This document shows, in pieces, positions 45,064-56,900 of a stretch of 64,000 nucleotides of DNA. Positions within the stretch are counted from its first letter, which is position 1. Every line of letters starts with the position of its first letter. The stretch covers positions 94,001-158,000 of the forward strand of contig JAQFVV010012977.1 in the NCBI GenBank assembly GCA_028023455.1, written 5' to 3'. Below the pieces are notes generated by a model that was not told where the DNA came from, did not search any database, and saw nothing but the letters and a program-made list of their open reading frames with translations. This DNA is from Epiperipatus broadwayi. Taxonomy: Eukaryota; Onychophora; Udeonychophora; Euonychophora; Peripatidae. The position numbers and the translations under genes are program-made.

Positions 45064-45652
45064 CTTGATGTTGGTTATAAAATGGAACAAATAAACAATA
45101 CTTTAAGTCAATTTAAAAAAAAATTATTATAATTTAAAAGAAATGAAGATTAATAATAAAAAATGGATATCTATTCCATTTATTTCAAATCTACAAGTAA
45201 AATTTTTTAAGGATTTATATAAGAATGTGTTTAATGTTTCATTCTACATTCCAAACAATATTAATAAATTAGTTAATAATTCTAAGGATGTCATACCTGT
45301 CAAGCAAAAAAGTAATGTCATATATCAAATTTTTTGTGATTGTATGCTATCATATATAGGTGAATCTAGGTGCAGCATTGAGAAAATATTGAAGGAACAT
45401 GAATTGTTATATAAGCGTGTAAAAAATAAAAATAATGGTGATTTAATATCTTCTTCAGTTTTCTTCGATCATGAAAAAACATGTAAATATAAATTTAAAT
45501 TTAGTTTTGAAAATGTAAAAATTCTTCACGAAGAGAGAAACCATAGTAAAAGAAAAATTAAAGAGGCAATTTTTATAAACAGGAATAAAACACATTTAAT
45601 AAATCGACAAGCTTCTAACATTAAAATACGAGATTCGTGGAATTTGAATTGA
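45064..45652 (+). pseudogene. PLE GIY-YIG endonuclease fragment, right arm
   Basis: Begins abruptly at LDVGY, has the same 9-A frameshift near 45115-45123, and is then open from 45143 to the TGA at 45650-45652 (169 codons). Visible features: VIYQI (GIY box), SYIGESR (YIG box with the catalytic-type Arg retained), KEHELLYKR, and a C-terminal KIKEAIFI helix with a Glu where the nuclease's catalytic Glu is expected. The 3' UTR follows to about 45838. The nuclease domain looks chemically intact, but there is no upstream RT and no evidence of a promoter. The nuclease would nick target DNA to prime reverse transcription. Confidence 0.8.
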
Positions 45653-45889
45653 TGACGTTTGCTTCCGCTTTTAGTTTTTGAATTTAATGGCAGTTGAGGC
45701 AGGTTAGAAAGTAACCAAAAGTACTTCTGCGGATTTAAAGATTGTTTGTAATTGTTTGTAAACCGTTAAAGATATTATTTCAATTATAATTACAATATTG
45801 TTTTTAATTAACGGATATTTTATTTATTTTATATATATATATGGGTAGGTTTTTTTTAATAGTCTACAACAGATCAAATGTCTTTCTAA

Positions 45890-46015
45890 TACCCTTGCAA
45901 GGTTTAGTGCAGAGGTGGAGAATCAGATCCTAGATTTAAGATCACAGATCAATTCCAGTTTTGAAACTTATGAAATCTTGAGCATTGAATCGATTCAATT
46001 ATTTATTTTATTTAA
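45890..46015. repeat. Family F unit
   Basis: 'caaggtttagtgcagaggtgg' region, 'acagatcaattcc' and 'gagcattgaatcgattcaat' follow the same order as the units at 37007-37320. Confidence 0.5.
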
Positions 46016-46019
46016 TCAA

Positions 46020-46157
46020 TAATAAAAAGACCATTATTTATCAAGCTTTCCAAAATCAGGTGGTGGGAATTTAACAAGTTTTTTATCTTAATTTTTCTCT
46101 CTGGCTAAAAGTAGCTAGGTGATAACTTATTGATTAATGTTATCTGATTAATACAAT

Positions 46158-46192
<35 letters not shown>

Positions 46193-46195
46193 ATT

Positions 46196-46239
<44 letters not shown>

Positions 46240-47652
46240 ACACAAATGTAGTACAATTTTATTACAGGAATCAAAGTTTCTGCATGCATAACTTTGGCAC
46301 TATACATCTCAGATAAATACATTAATAATTATTACCAATCATTCATTAGAAAAGAATTCGTAATCTAAATTACAAAAATAAAACACTTAGTGCATCAAGG
46401 TAATGGCCGTGGAGGTAAAGTAAGTAACTACCACCAAATGACATAAATCTTGTCTTAAATTGTTCACTAACTACACAAATTTATATAAAAATGCATGAAT
46501 TCCAAAACATGAAAAGTCAAAAAGAAAATGGCATTAGTAGCATAGGATTTTATGTGACATTCTCATGTAAGAATCTAGCTCTCATGTTTATCAATGCTCC
46601 ACTGCAACAATATGCATACACAGGGCATACACACCTCAAAATTCCCCGATGATCATGAATTCAAAACTAACCAAGAATAATCTTGCTTAACTTCAGGAAT
46701 CAACCAAATATGAAGAAAATCATCTGATCAGCTATACAGGATATTACGTGATGGCTAGGTATCACATTGTGCTTTAATCTAGGGATTTTTTAGTTCTCAA
46801 GTTCTGCATATGCCGTTGGTTTAATTTCTTCCACTAGCATGGAAGTGTTTTAAATAAATTATTTGAAGGAAGAATGATGATAAAGATATGAACTTTTTAA
46901 GCACTATGCTGTGAATAGTTAAAATATATTAGAAGGCAATAAAATTTTAGACACACATTTTTTCCATCAAGTGTCTACCAAAAAGCACTTATCCCCCTTC
47001 CCTTTTTTATTTTTGTAAAAAAATGTTCATTTCTATTGCTCTTCTTTTTACATGTGAATCCAATTCAATTATTGGTCTTTTTAAAAATAAATACTTATTT
47101 TTAAAGCATCAATATATTGTTCTCTTTATAGTGATTTAACTTTTCCATAAAAACATTTTGTATTCAAGACTGTACTTCAATTTCATATTTAGAGAACAAT
47201 GTATTATTTATTAAAACTTTCTGAATTACTGTAACATTCATTATATATTTTTTAGACTAATATGCTCATTGCTAAATTAATTTTCAGTCTACTTAAAACT
47301 GTGACATACTATGTATCTTCAGTGGATTAATTATCAAAAGGCAAGAAAAAGAACATGTGCAGGCCTATGGGTAAGAGAGGCCCATAAAAGTTGAACATTT
47401 AGTTTTAAAATGGGTGACATATCTTAAAATATTTAATGTGCTAAAATCATGATAGATGGATTCATTCTATCATTTCCAAAGACTTATCTTGTGTTTGAAG
47501 TGGGAGTATTCATTTATTGTTAAAAATTTACAAAGCGCATGCACAATAGCTTAATGCTGATTATTAATATTACAGTTTATAAACATCATGCTATGTAAAA
47601 TAAATAGTTTATTTAAAATTGTTATTATATTTACAAATAAACCATTTCAGTA

Positions 47653-47700
<48 letters not shown>

Positions 47701-48390
47701 TACTGAAATATATATATATATATATATATTAGAATAAATGTTTTCATTTAATGTATTCCAAAATACTAAAAATAATTGCGTTTTTTTCCAACAGCAATTT
47801 GGGCTTTATTTACAGTTAAATATAAAAACCCAAATTATGGTTAAAAACATGATTATTTTAGCCGTTTAGAACTCATTAAATAAAAATATTTTATTTTAAA
47901 ATATTTTATATATTTATTAGTCTTAACTTTTTAGTATTTAGATATTTTTTTATAATTTATATATTCAAATTTTAAAATGACGAATAGAAATAATGTCACA
48001 GTGTGTGTAATATTTGGAAAAAAAATTTAAGCACATTAAAAATTAATTTTAATATTATTTTGTTTGCAAAAAAGCATTTAAAAAAACTTTTACAATCAAG
48101 AGAAAGTAAAATGTCATCAGTTTTTAAGAAATCGAGTTTTACAATAAAAAGAAATTAAGATGCGTTGTTTATTTCTATTTTAGCTAACTTCCAACACTTC
48201 TTAATGTAAGCTTCAAAAAAATACAAACATCTCACTCACATCATTGAAAATTTTTTGAATCCATATCAATGCATTTCAAATTTACCTACCAACATTATTA
48301 GTCTGGACAGCACTAAACTATTTCATTGTCATATTGTACTGTCATCTATTTCCAACATGTGGACAAAATTTGAATGTAATCCATTTGATA
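46020..48390. other. No gene; (TA)n tracts at 46160-46240 and 47660-47730
   Basis: The 46160-46240 run is two TA blocks. The 47644-47709 run is a palindrome in which 'atttcagtatttaatta' and its complement flank (TA)n. I see nothing coding in the remainder. Confidence 0.5.
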
Positions 48391-48393
48391 AAA

Positions 48394-48866
48394 GTATGGA
48401 GAGTTTTGCCTCTGTGAAAAACAGCTTGTTTAAGCATAAAAAATAGTGACCATGTGATGTTTGATGGTTTAAAACCAATCCTGCTCAATAGTATTGTGGT
48501 GACCTTGGTTATTAAAGAACCAAAGAAACAAAAAAATATAGATGCTGAACTGAGTTCTGACCTATACAACTATACAAGCTAATGAGCTTAACTTGAAAAC
48601 ATTATTGTGTTTTCATTTTGGACACAAAGCATTACAGTTAGCTAAAAAAGTAAATGGTGGCTGCTGGAGGGCTGCATTAGATTCTAAGACTCAAGCTGCG
48701 TTGCTCTCAGATCCAAGGCTCTTCACTGATAAAAGCTACAAGCTTGAAACTAGTCTGGGTATATTGGATGAGTAGGCATTAGATAGAGATTTTATGCACA
48801 AACTTTCCTGTATCCATTGAATATTCTGGCTTGCACTAGTGGCACTATTGCATGCAGACATGGTAT
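48394..48866 (+). mobile_element. Family A monomer, circularly permuted full unit
   Basis: Starts at the family terminus 'gtatggagagttttgcctc' and ends just before the position where that terminus would begin again ('ctattgcatgcaga'), so it spans one whole monomer (about 465 bp). Hammerhead near 48721-48760: CTGATAA 48726-48732 (one core change), AGC/GCT stem II, GAAA 48746-48749, C-TA-GTC, stem I TTCA/TGGG with wobbles. Non-coding. Confidence 0.75.
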
Positions 48867-48869
48867 AGT

Positions 48870-50790
48870 AATGTAAATACTACAATAAATATCTAATACT
48901 GCTACTAAGAAGAGTATTTCTTTTATATAAATATTATTTCAAGTTTGATTTTTTTAATTATAGGTATTGTTTAAAGAAGATATTAAAATATTAGTAAAAA
49001 AAAAAAATAAAACCATAAAATTACAAAAATGGGGAATAAAACTATTTTTGTTTAGCTGCATTCAGTTCATTGCTTTCTTATAATTAATTATTATAATAAA
49101 ATAAATTTGCTTTTTATTATTGTTACCATTAATTACAATAAGTTTTATAATATTTGTTTTAAGTAGTAGGGAAAAGTGGTCATTTGTAAAAGATAAATAA
49201 AATGTATGGCTATTTAGCCTACAAGCAGTATGATGTATTGTTACACTTGAAAAGGGAGTTATAAAGTTATTCTATACAAACTAAATTCATACTAATTGTA
49301 TCTTTGCATAACAAAGACATACTTAGGAAAGTAATGAGAGTGACCCCTATTCAATTAAGAAAATTGTATGAAATTAAGGCATTTGAAAATTTATACCAGT
49401 ATAACATTCCAGTTGTAGCTGTTTCAGGTTAAGTGTTTTAAAAATTGTGAAGTATTGCTAAGAAAGATTTGAATGTTCTAAATAAACTAAATACAAAGTT
49501 TTTAAAAAGATCTTTGAATGTTAGAAAAAAATCACAAGCAGTATAAAATACATGATGAAAAATGCATATATTCTGTTAATTTCCCAACAACTTTGCATTG
49601 TATGCAAATAATGCCTTGATTTCTTTTAACAATACATTTAATTTAATATAAACCATATCATCTTCACATTACATTTAGATTTAGCAAACTTCCATATCTT
49701 ATTAGGCAAAGTCTATGCTTTTATTGCTCAGTAGTTTCTCTCAGAGACTTACACGAAAAAAAAATCACTGCATATATTATTAAAATATTTAATTTTGCAT
49801 TACTTAAAATTTTTAAACAGGTTTTAACCTGTGTTGAATGTGCTTTAAAATTCATAATAATCAAGCATATTTTGCCAATAGATGGACCTTCCAAACCATG
49901 ATACAAGATAGTGACTTTTATAAAGATAAGAGTGGCCATTTTATCTTTAACCTAAATTTCAACTTATGTAGGCGAATCTGAAGCATCTTGATTTGGAAGT
50001 ATGAAGTTGTTGTTTTCTCCATTGTTTAAGTCCACTATTTCCTTTACAAATTAACCTATATGAAATCTTGCAATTTACAGTGAGTTAATGCTTTCTGTGT
50101 GCTCAATAAATTAATTACTATTCTTCAATTATTTAAAATTAGATTTTTACATAAACAATTTAAATGCCAACTAGATATATTAGCATTAAATGTTGCTCAA
50201 ATTTGAATGCAAAGCAGGTGTGATTTGGTTGTTATTGAATGAAGTGCAATTTAGAAGGACATAGTAGAAAGCTCTTCCACAAGGTATTATAAGTGCATGA
50301 GCACACCATCTATCTTGCATGAGATGATATAACAAAAAAATTATCGATGTGTTAACATAGGCATAATCATTCAAATGTTTGGTATATCTAAATCACCGAA
50401 TGAGCAAAGTGCTTGCACAAGACATGTATTGGTAAGAAAGACAGTATAACTTTCTGTGCTGTGAATGATTACAATACCGTGAAGATGAAATATGATGGCT
50501 GCAATGATTAATATATATATATATCTTCAGTGCAATAATTATTCATCTTTGTACAAGGCATTAGTTGGATAAAAAACAATTACTACCTTGCAAGAGAGTG
50601 GTTATGTGAAAGAATATTGTGCTGCCAGTGGAGATTCAGGTATTTGATACCTTTAGCTTATCTGATGATTGAAGATTGTTCATCACATGCATGCATAATT
50701 AGTCTGAGTTTATGCACTGATGTATGTATGGTGGAATTGGTTTGGAATGCTCTGATTAAATCAAACTAAACTTGAAAAAAATAATACTAT
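48870..50790. other. No gene seen
   Basis: No recognised domain in any open stretch; a hAT fragment begins at the right edge, but I could not trace hAT sequence upstream. Confidence 0.35.
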
Positions 50791-50794
50791 TTGA

Positions 50795-51034
50795 ATAAGC
50801 AAGTGTAACCATTTGAATAAAGAATTTAATGAAATATATGATATTTTCCATATTGTTCTAGTAACTCTAGCTAGCATTCAAAGATCTTTTAGTAACTTAA
50901 AAATAATAGGAGATAAAAAAAATGCAGTCAGGCAAACCAAGCTTAAAGATATTGAAATGCTAGATATTGAGTATAGGAACACATCTGACTTAGATCTGAA
51001 AGTAATAATTAGAGATGTTGCAATACAAAGATGA
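50795..51034 (+). pseudogene. hAT-type transposase C-terminal dimerisation fragment
   Basis: The 73-codon stretch contains VTLASIQRSFSNLKIIGDKK and then KLKDIEMLDIEY. This follows the hAT C-terminal pattern (V-T-x-A-S-x-x-R-S-F-S-x-L-K-x-I-K ... L-x2-L-x2-L-x-I-E), as also found in hAT-derived host proteins. An in-frame TGA at 50792-50794 closes it upstream and no DDE or zinc-finger part was found. It is probably a remnant. No terminal inverted repeats seen. Confidence 0.65.
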
Positions 51035-51099
51035 AGAATGGGAATTTTAAGAGTATTACTCTATTAATTTATATTACACGAAAACAAATAATATATGAA

Positions 51100-51240
51100 T
51101 GGAATAATTTATTGTTCAGGGAGTTCATGGAAGACGTTCGGGAACTAGGCGTGACAGAATTAAGATTTTGATACATTTTGCTTCAGGATCAATTTTTGCA
51201 GCTACACCATTGTATGACTTTCAGCCTGGTTGTTATTTTT
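51100..51240. repeat. Family E-like unit
   Basis: 'gaatggaataatttattgtt' and 'agttcatgga-gacgttcgg' resemble a family E monomer; divergent. Confidence 0.4.
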
Positions 51241-51360
51241 GAACTTATTTTCTTCAGTTTCGTTCGCTTATTCGCGAGTTCTAAAAATTTTAAGCATCAT
51301 TAATATAAGATCAGGAAACGATCCCAGGAGTTTGCGCTTCAAAGTCGGACACCCCTGTCA

Positions 51361-51472
51361 AGCGTTGTTAACCGAGAGATCAGCGCAGCCGCCTTGCAAA
51401 CAAGTAGTTGTTTGTAGTCTGTTGTTGCAGGTTCTCCTCCTGGCCTATGCTATGACATATGGGGGAAAAAAA
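51361..51472 (+). repeat. tRNA-like short repeat (SINE), copy 3
   Basis: 'taaccgagagatcagc' (A-box-like), 'ccttgcaaacaag' loop region, long variable arm, 'gcaggttctcctc' (B-box-like), 'tatgctatgacatatgg', then A7. Same family as 32856-32968. Confidence 0.65.
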
Positions 51473-51639
51473 CGTCGGGCACCCTATCCGCCAATAAACT
51501 CAATACGGCGTAACTTTTGTTACATCTTAACTTGGTAAAGGATAATCTTGAAACGCGTGCTTGATATTATTCTAATTGCTATTAGCGTTTTGCATCATTG
51601 TGATTATTAATTATATCGTCAAGAGTGATTTAATGCAAG

Positions 51640-52440
51640 ATAAAATGTCAGACTAGAGTAAAAGATTATCAGATCGATTCCAGGTCTGCTGTTCCAGACG
51701 CTCTAATTCCTCATAAATTCCCGTGCAATTACGGCATTATTAGTTATAGCAATTAAATAGTATAATTTTTAAATTTATATTAGAAACTTAGAGAAAAACA
51801 TCTGCAGTTTTATTTTACGATCTTTACCTTTTTCAAAGTAGCCGATGAAAATTAATTATGAATTAAGCAGACGTTGTATCAAAGTTATTTATTTAAAAAA
51901 ATAAAATTATTATTACTTATTTTAGTTTATAAATGTCGAATTCAATATCGCAGAGAAGAGTCACGGCTAAAAATAAAATTCTTTTTATCTTTTTTAGAAT
52001 TCTGTGATCCATTGAAAACGGTATTATGTAAAATCTTAAAAACCGAATCCAGAGAGACTCAAAAGTGCATGGATGATTCGAACCATCAAAGTTTAAATAT
52101 TACATAAAAAACATGTTTATTCCCCATATATGAATATAAAATTAAGAAAGAAATCTAGTTTGTTTTTATACTTTTATGAAACTTTTCCAATACTTTAAAA
52201 GTTATATTAAACATAGAATACTTTTAGTAAAATGAGTATGTAAACACACACGCGAATAAATATATAATATAAAACTTCAACAAAATTTGTATTGTTGTTC
52301 TATATACTGAATTCTAAAAAAAAAATGTGTATATGGTATGTTATTATCAATGATGCCCTACATGGTTTGATGTTATGACTGGCACTGAGGCTGCAGGTCT
52401 ATAGATTAAATTGTCTTTTCCAATATGTGAACTTATTATT
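51640..52440. other. Mostly unique; possible family F scraps
   Basis: 51640-51740 ('gtcagactagag', 'gatcgattccag', 'cccgtgcaatta') and 52350-52400 ('catggtttgatg') look like family F fragments. The plus-strand open stretch 51874-52107 is not recognised. Confidence 0.3.
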
Positions 52441-52545
52441 CCAATATATTCAAAACTTCTTCCATTCTTACTGTATTGATTTTAATATATATTTTTTCTA
52501 AAGTACATGTTTTTTTCATATCTGCACTCCAATATGTAATATATA

Positions 52546-52884
52546 GGAATTTGAACTCAGAGACTTTCACACAACCCTCAACTATCCATGCTATCTCATA
52601 CTGCTGACACACTTGATCACACACATGATGAAAAGATAAATAATTGCCAAAATGCGTATTTCATGCTAAACCAGTATGAAGATTGGCTATCTTAATATAA
52701 TCTGAGCATTGATTGTATATATGTATGGAGACGATAATCTGGACCAACTGACAAGTGCTGGTTTACCACAAAATATTATATTGGTGATGATTTATCTTTT
52801 CAACATGTGTGTGATCAAGTGTGTCAGCAGTATGAGATAGCATGGATAGTTGAGGGTTGTGCAAAAGTCTGAATTCAAACCCCC
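52546..52884. mobile_element. Family C palindromic element, copy 4
   Basis: Outer edges 'ggaatttgaactc' (52546-52558) and 'gaattcaaacccc' (52871-52883) are inverted B-box-like blocks. Arms carry A-box-like 'gatcaagtgtgtcagc' (52813-52828) and its inverse. The core has CTGACAA (52748-52754), a GTGCTGGTTTACCAC stem II and AAAA. The left arm is shorter, stopping at 'atgctaaaccag' before joining the core, so the fold-back is asymmetric as in a PLE flap. Confidence 0.7.
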
Positions 52885-53008
52885 TATGTATTGATTTTAG
52901 TAAATCTTTAATAAATGGCACATGTTTTAAAATAGTTTGATCAATATGTTATTTGATAATACTTTGGACTTCTTAGCAGACTTCTTCAGACTATCCAAAC
53001 TATCTTGT

Positions 53009-53093
53009 ACTTTTTTTCAGTTACAAACTATTGTTACTTTGCAATGTAAAAATGGTTTGGTAAAACAATAGTTTGTAATTTGAAAAAAAAGTT
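53009..53093. repeat. Short inverted repeat
   Basis: 'ttacaaactattgtt' (53020-53034) and 'aacaatagtttgtaa' (53065-53079) are perfect complements around a ~30-base loop; a few further bases pair outside. Confidence 0.75.
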
Positions 53094-53659
53094 TTCTGAA
53101 AAATATGAAGAATATTGCTACGCAGTCGAAACTGTTATTACATAAAGCACTGTGAAAAGTGTATTAAAAGATATGTTTTTAAACATATTATCACCAATGA
53201 TAATTTTATCTAGCCTAATTAATGTCATCTTATTTTCGGAAAAAAAACATAACATCTATATTAAGAACATGACTAGAGATATCATTTCCTCATCAATTCT
53301 ATTCATAGAGATGGATTTAATATTTTTAAAATTTTAATGACTTCTTTTGAATAAACTATTAAAAATAAAGATTACGACTTTTTAATTATCTTTATGTAGT
53401 GTTTTTTTTAGCTGAAAATATATTTTTGTTTAAATAAGAGTAAAAACAATCTTTTGTTCATTTGTGAGAAACAATCATATAACTGTAATTATAAGATTTT
53501 CTATAGTATAGTTTTGACATTCTTTAAGAGTATCTTCAGATAGACAAGTGTCAATCCGATGCTTAGATGCTTATATATTAATATATTTTTTTGCTGTTGT
53601 AATTCTGTTGCCATAATTAAAGATATTTATACATATATTTTAAACATCCCATAGTTATA

Positions 53660-53850
53660 CACATATTTTCAACCACACTACCCCTTTAAATAAAAAAAAC
53701 TTGAATTTGCAGTCTTTGAATGGGCTGGAAAATTCAAGCTTTTCTTTATTTAAAAGGGGATTGTGATTGTGGTTGAAAGAATATAAATATGTTCACAAGA
53801 GATTCCTTTTTGAATAGGATGCAAAATTCAAGCATTTCTTTATTTAAACA
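53660..53850. repeat. Inverted repeat plus third partial copy
   Basis: Left arm 53660-53708 is complementary to 53729-53791 ('ttgaa-aaaaaa-tttatttaaaggggt' type text, 'tgtggttgaaa'). A third piece, 'aaattcaagcatttctttat' at 53824-53843, repeats the arm once more in direct orientation. Confidence 0.65.
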
Positions 53851-53949
53851 GGATGTGAAATGATATAGCTATGAGACACTTAACATTTTTACACAGATTT
53901 CAGCAACCTTTATGCTTGATATATATATATATATTCTAACCTAATTAAA

Positions 53950-56900
53950 AGAGCAACTTCTATTATTATGAAAGAGCGAATTCAATAAAGAGAATTCGGA
54001 AAGCCTAATCGCTTCCGTCTATGATTCGGGTAGCAAACCCTATATTTATTACCTAATATAGCTCGACGTTTGGTTAGTTATAATAATTCAGCTACAGCGA
54101 TATGCAGTTCAGACAGAGATAGAATTAAAAAAAATTATCATTAATAAAATAAATTTAAAAAGAAAATTTAGAATAAACTAACATTCTTTCTCTATCCAAA
54201 ACACATTCTCTGAGCTGTAAGTACTTGCACTGTTCGACAATGATGATGATGATTTCATGTCATTGTTAATATTACTGACTAAAATAAAACATTCATTAAT
54301 TTGCCAATATGCTCTCAATATTTTATTATTATACAATTAGAAGTTTCAATCTCTTAAGCCATGCCACGCTTGTAATATTGATCATAATGAATCAATTCTT
54401 AATTTAAGAGCACTTATAATAATGACACTAATCTCAGGGTTCTCTGTTATTTTTAAAGAAAAATGCTCGGCAGTATTGTGTTGTCGCATATGACTGACAT
54501 TCTGGTCGGCTATAGGAAACATTTACCTTATTTAAATTCCAGGTGTCTTCATCCACATATCAACTATTATAATATTTAACGAGATGATAACCATATTCAA
54601 TAACAACGCATAATTTTGAATAATACAGCCCTTTTATCCAGAATCTCAGTCGGAATGATGAAAAGACAAGGGTGCTTTTGTGTCCTTCCATCATCCATGA
54701 CAACACAATAATTTAACTAAGATTTATTACTTAGACACTTCACTTAAATGTGTACGGAACAATGTGCAACCAAAACCTACTAGTTTGGGAATAAAGTGAT
54801 TTTACACACACATAAAATAAAATGTCTTGGTCTGAAGTTTTCAATTCCATAAATAATTCTTATTAAATTAAAATATACTGAAATATTCTGATCTGCTTAC
54901 AATTGTCTATCTGGTGTATTGAATTTAAGATTTCATAAATGATTTTGGACTCAAGAAAGTATTGCAAGTATTATGCCAATACACTTTTATTTAGCACACA
55001 AGAAAAATGACTCAAAACAACTTGTAACAAGACTATAATTTATTATTAAATTTTAACAAGATTATAATTTATTATTACAGTTTAACAAAACTATCCTTTA
55101 TGATTAACATAATAAACAAACATATACAATTTATTCGATCCCATATGGATAAAACAAAATATAACTAACATTAATTCGTCTATACTTTTAGACTTGGATT
55201 CGAACTACTTCTTCATCTTCTTTTTACATTTATGCAAATTGAATATAACAAAATAAATATTATTATCGATACATCAACTCATCCATTTAGTGTATCTTAT
55301 ATGAACGGCTGCTTAACTTTATTAACTAACTATTTGTTTTAAAATAAAAATAATCTGATTCTAGGCAATGCGTACAAACGATTTTTATTATCATATCTTT
55401 AATTAAATGATAGTTTTTTATTTAGATAACTTATTATAATTTATGGGTTATTTATCAGAAGTTACACTTATTATTTTAATATTTACCTTAATAACAACTG
55501 AAGTTGTTATACACACTGTATTCCTCAGTATAAGTTATATTGTGAGTGCTACTTAATCATTAACCCGAATTAAACCTAGTATTTGAACCCTCCATTGGCA
55601 AATAAAAATTTCTAAATCACGCAATTTTAAACTTACTCTCTCCATTGACTTACGTGTGGATTACCAGCACTATTCCGCCGCACAATCCAGACATTGATCA
55701 TATATACTAGCACGCTATTTTTACTAAATGGATCTTGAGGAATTAACCTCCAATATACCCGTTATCTTGCCATAACTTTCTAAACAAAACACAATATTCA
55801 ACACCTTCCGTGGTGGAATTATCTCTATTTTCTCATGAGGAATATGGAATAACACTGAAGGTCTGTAGAATTAACTACTACATTAAAATAGTTTGGTGGG
55901 TCCTTGCCTCTTACTTGGGCATAATAGGAACACACACCAAATATAATCCTCTCCTGGGATTTTTAACGAATGAAATACACTAAATACAATATAAATTACT
56001 GATCGTCCTAACTCTGAGAAGCGATCACTTGGGTTATAAACATACCCGAATACTAGATTTATCTATTCCCCTCATGGAAAATAAAGCTTTTGGGGAGATC
56101 ATTTTCCATCCCACAAAATAAAGATACATTACAATTATTACTAATGCGAATATTAATCATATACTGATGCTATATCGGGGCAAGACAAGCAAATACACTA
56201 ATTACACTAAATTTATGTTCCGGGGTATACTTAGATCAACGTCTGAAATCAATGGATAACACAGAATAAACCATAATAATTTTCACCTTTGCCAAAGAAA
56301 CATTCAACAAGTAATTGGTAGTCTAGTATCTTGAACTAAATTAAGTGAATGCGTTAATAAAGAATAATTGGGAATAAGTTCCTCAATTAACATAGTATAA
56401 ATTTGTTTCAAACTTTAAATAAGTAATATCCTGTATAGCACTTCTCTTTAATTACTTCTGATAATTTTAACTAGATATTTTACCTATTAAGTATCTGAAT
56501 TTTTCTTCTTTTACGCATCTAACATATAAATTTATACCCATAATGCATATCATAAGTAAACACATTTTATAAAAAAAAATTTTTTTTCATGTCAAATATA
56601 AATTTAACCTAGAATAATTACATGAAAACATACCTTTATGATTACAAGGTCATTTAAATATTACTTGACTATACAGCCTTTCACCTGTTGATATAAAAAA
56701 AAATACACATAATTTTACAAATTAGTAAAAAAAAAATCATTACTTAACAAGTGCTTATTATCTCACTAGAAAAATGTTTTTCCGTTGGGCAATTTATCTA
56801 GATGAAGAACTTGATCCATTCGTAGTTCACGAAGCAAAATTTAAAATAAGAAACACATTTTATTATTTCATTTATATAAAAGTTGCCTCCATTCTGGTGC

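Larger units (their letters stand above)
44371..45838. mobile_element. Head-to-head Penelope-like element pair
   Basis: A minus-strand PLE 3' part (44371-45045) and a plus-strand PLE 3' part (45064-45785, continuing to about 45838) form a palindrome around an 18-base loop (45046-45063). The arms are nearly identical; their 47-bp length difference is one deletion in the left arm. Both ends merge into short (TA)n runs. PLEs commonly carry inverted 5' flaps of this sort. No RT domain is present. Confidence 0.85.

Noticed and set aside
45143-45652. Bacterial or phage GIY-YIG homing endonuclease acquired by transfer
   Set aside because: The CxC-containing GIY box, VGY linker, inverted flap and UTR repeats are those of eukaryotic PLEs.
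45660-45760. Hammerhead in the 3' UTR of the 45-kb PLE
   Set aside because: A GAAA-like block with a suitable stem II is visible in some copies, but no CTGATGA-type core precedes it at the right spacing ('gttgaggcagg' needs an extra base), so I do not call it.
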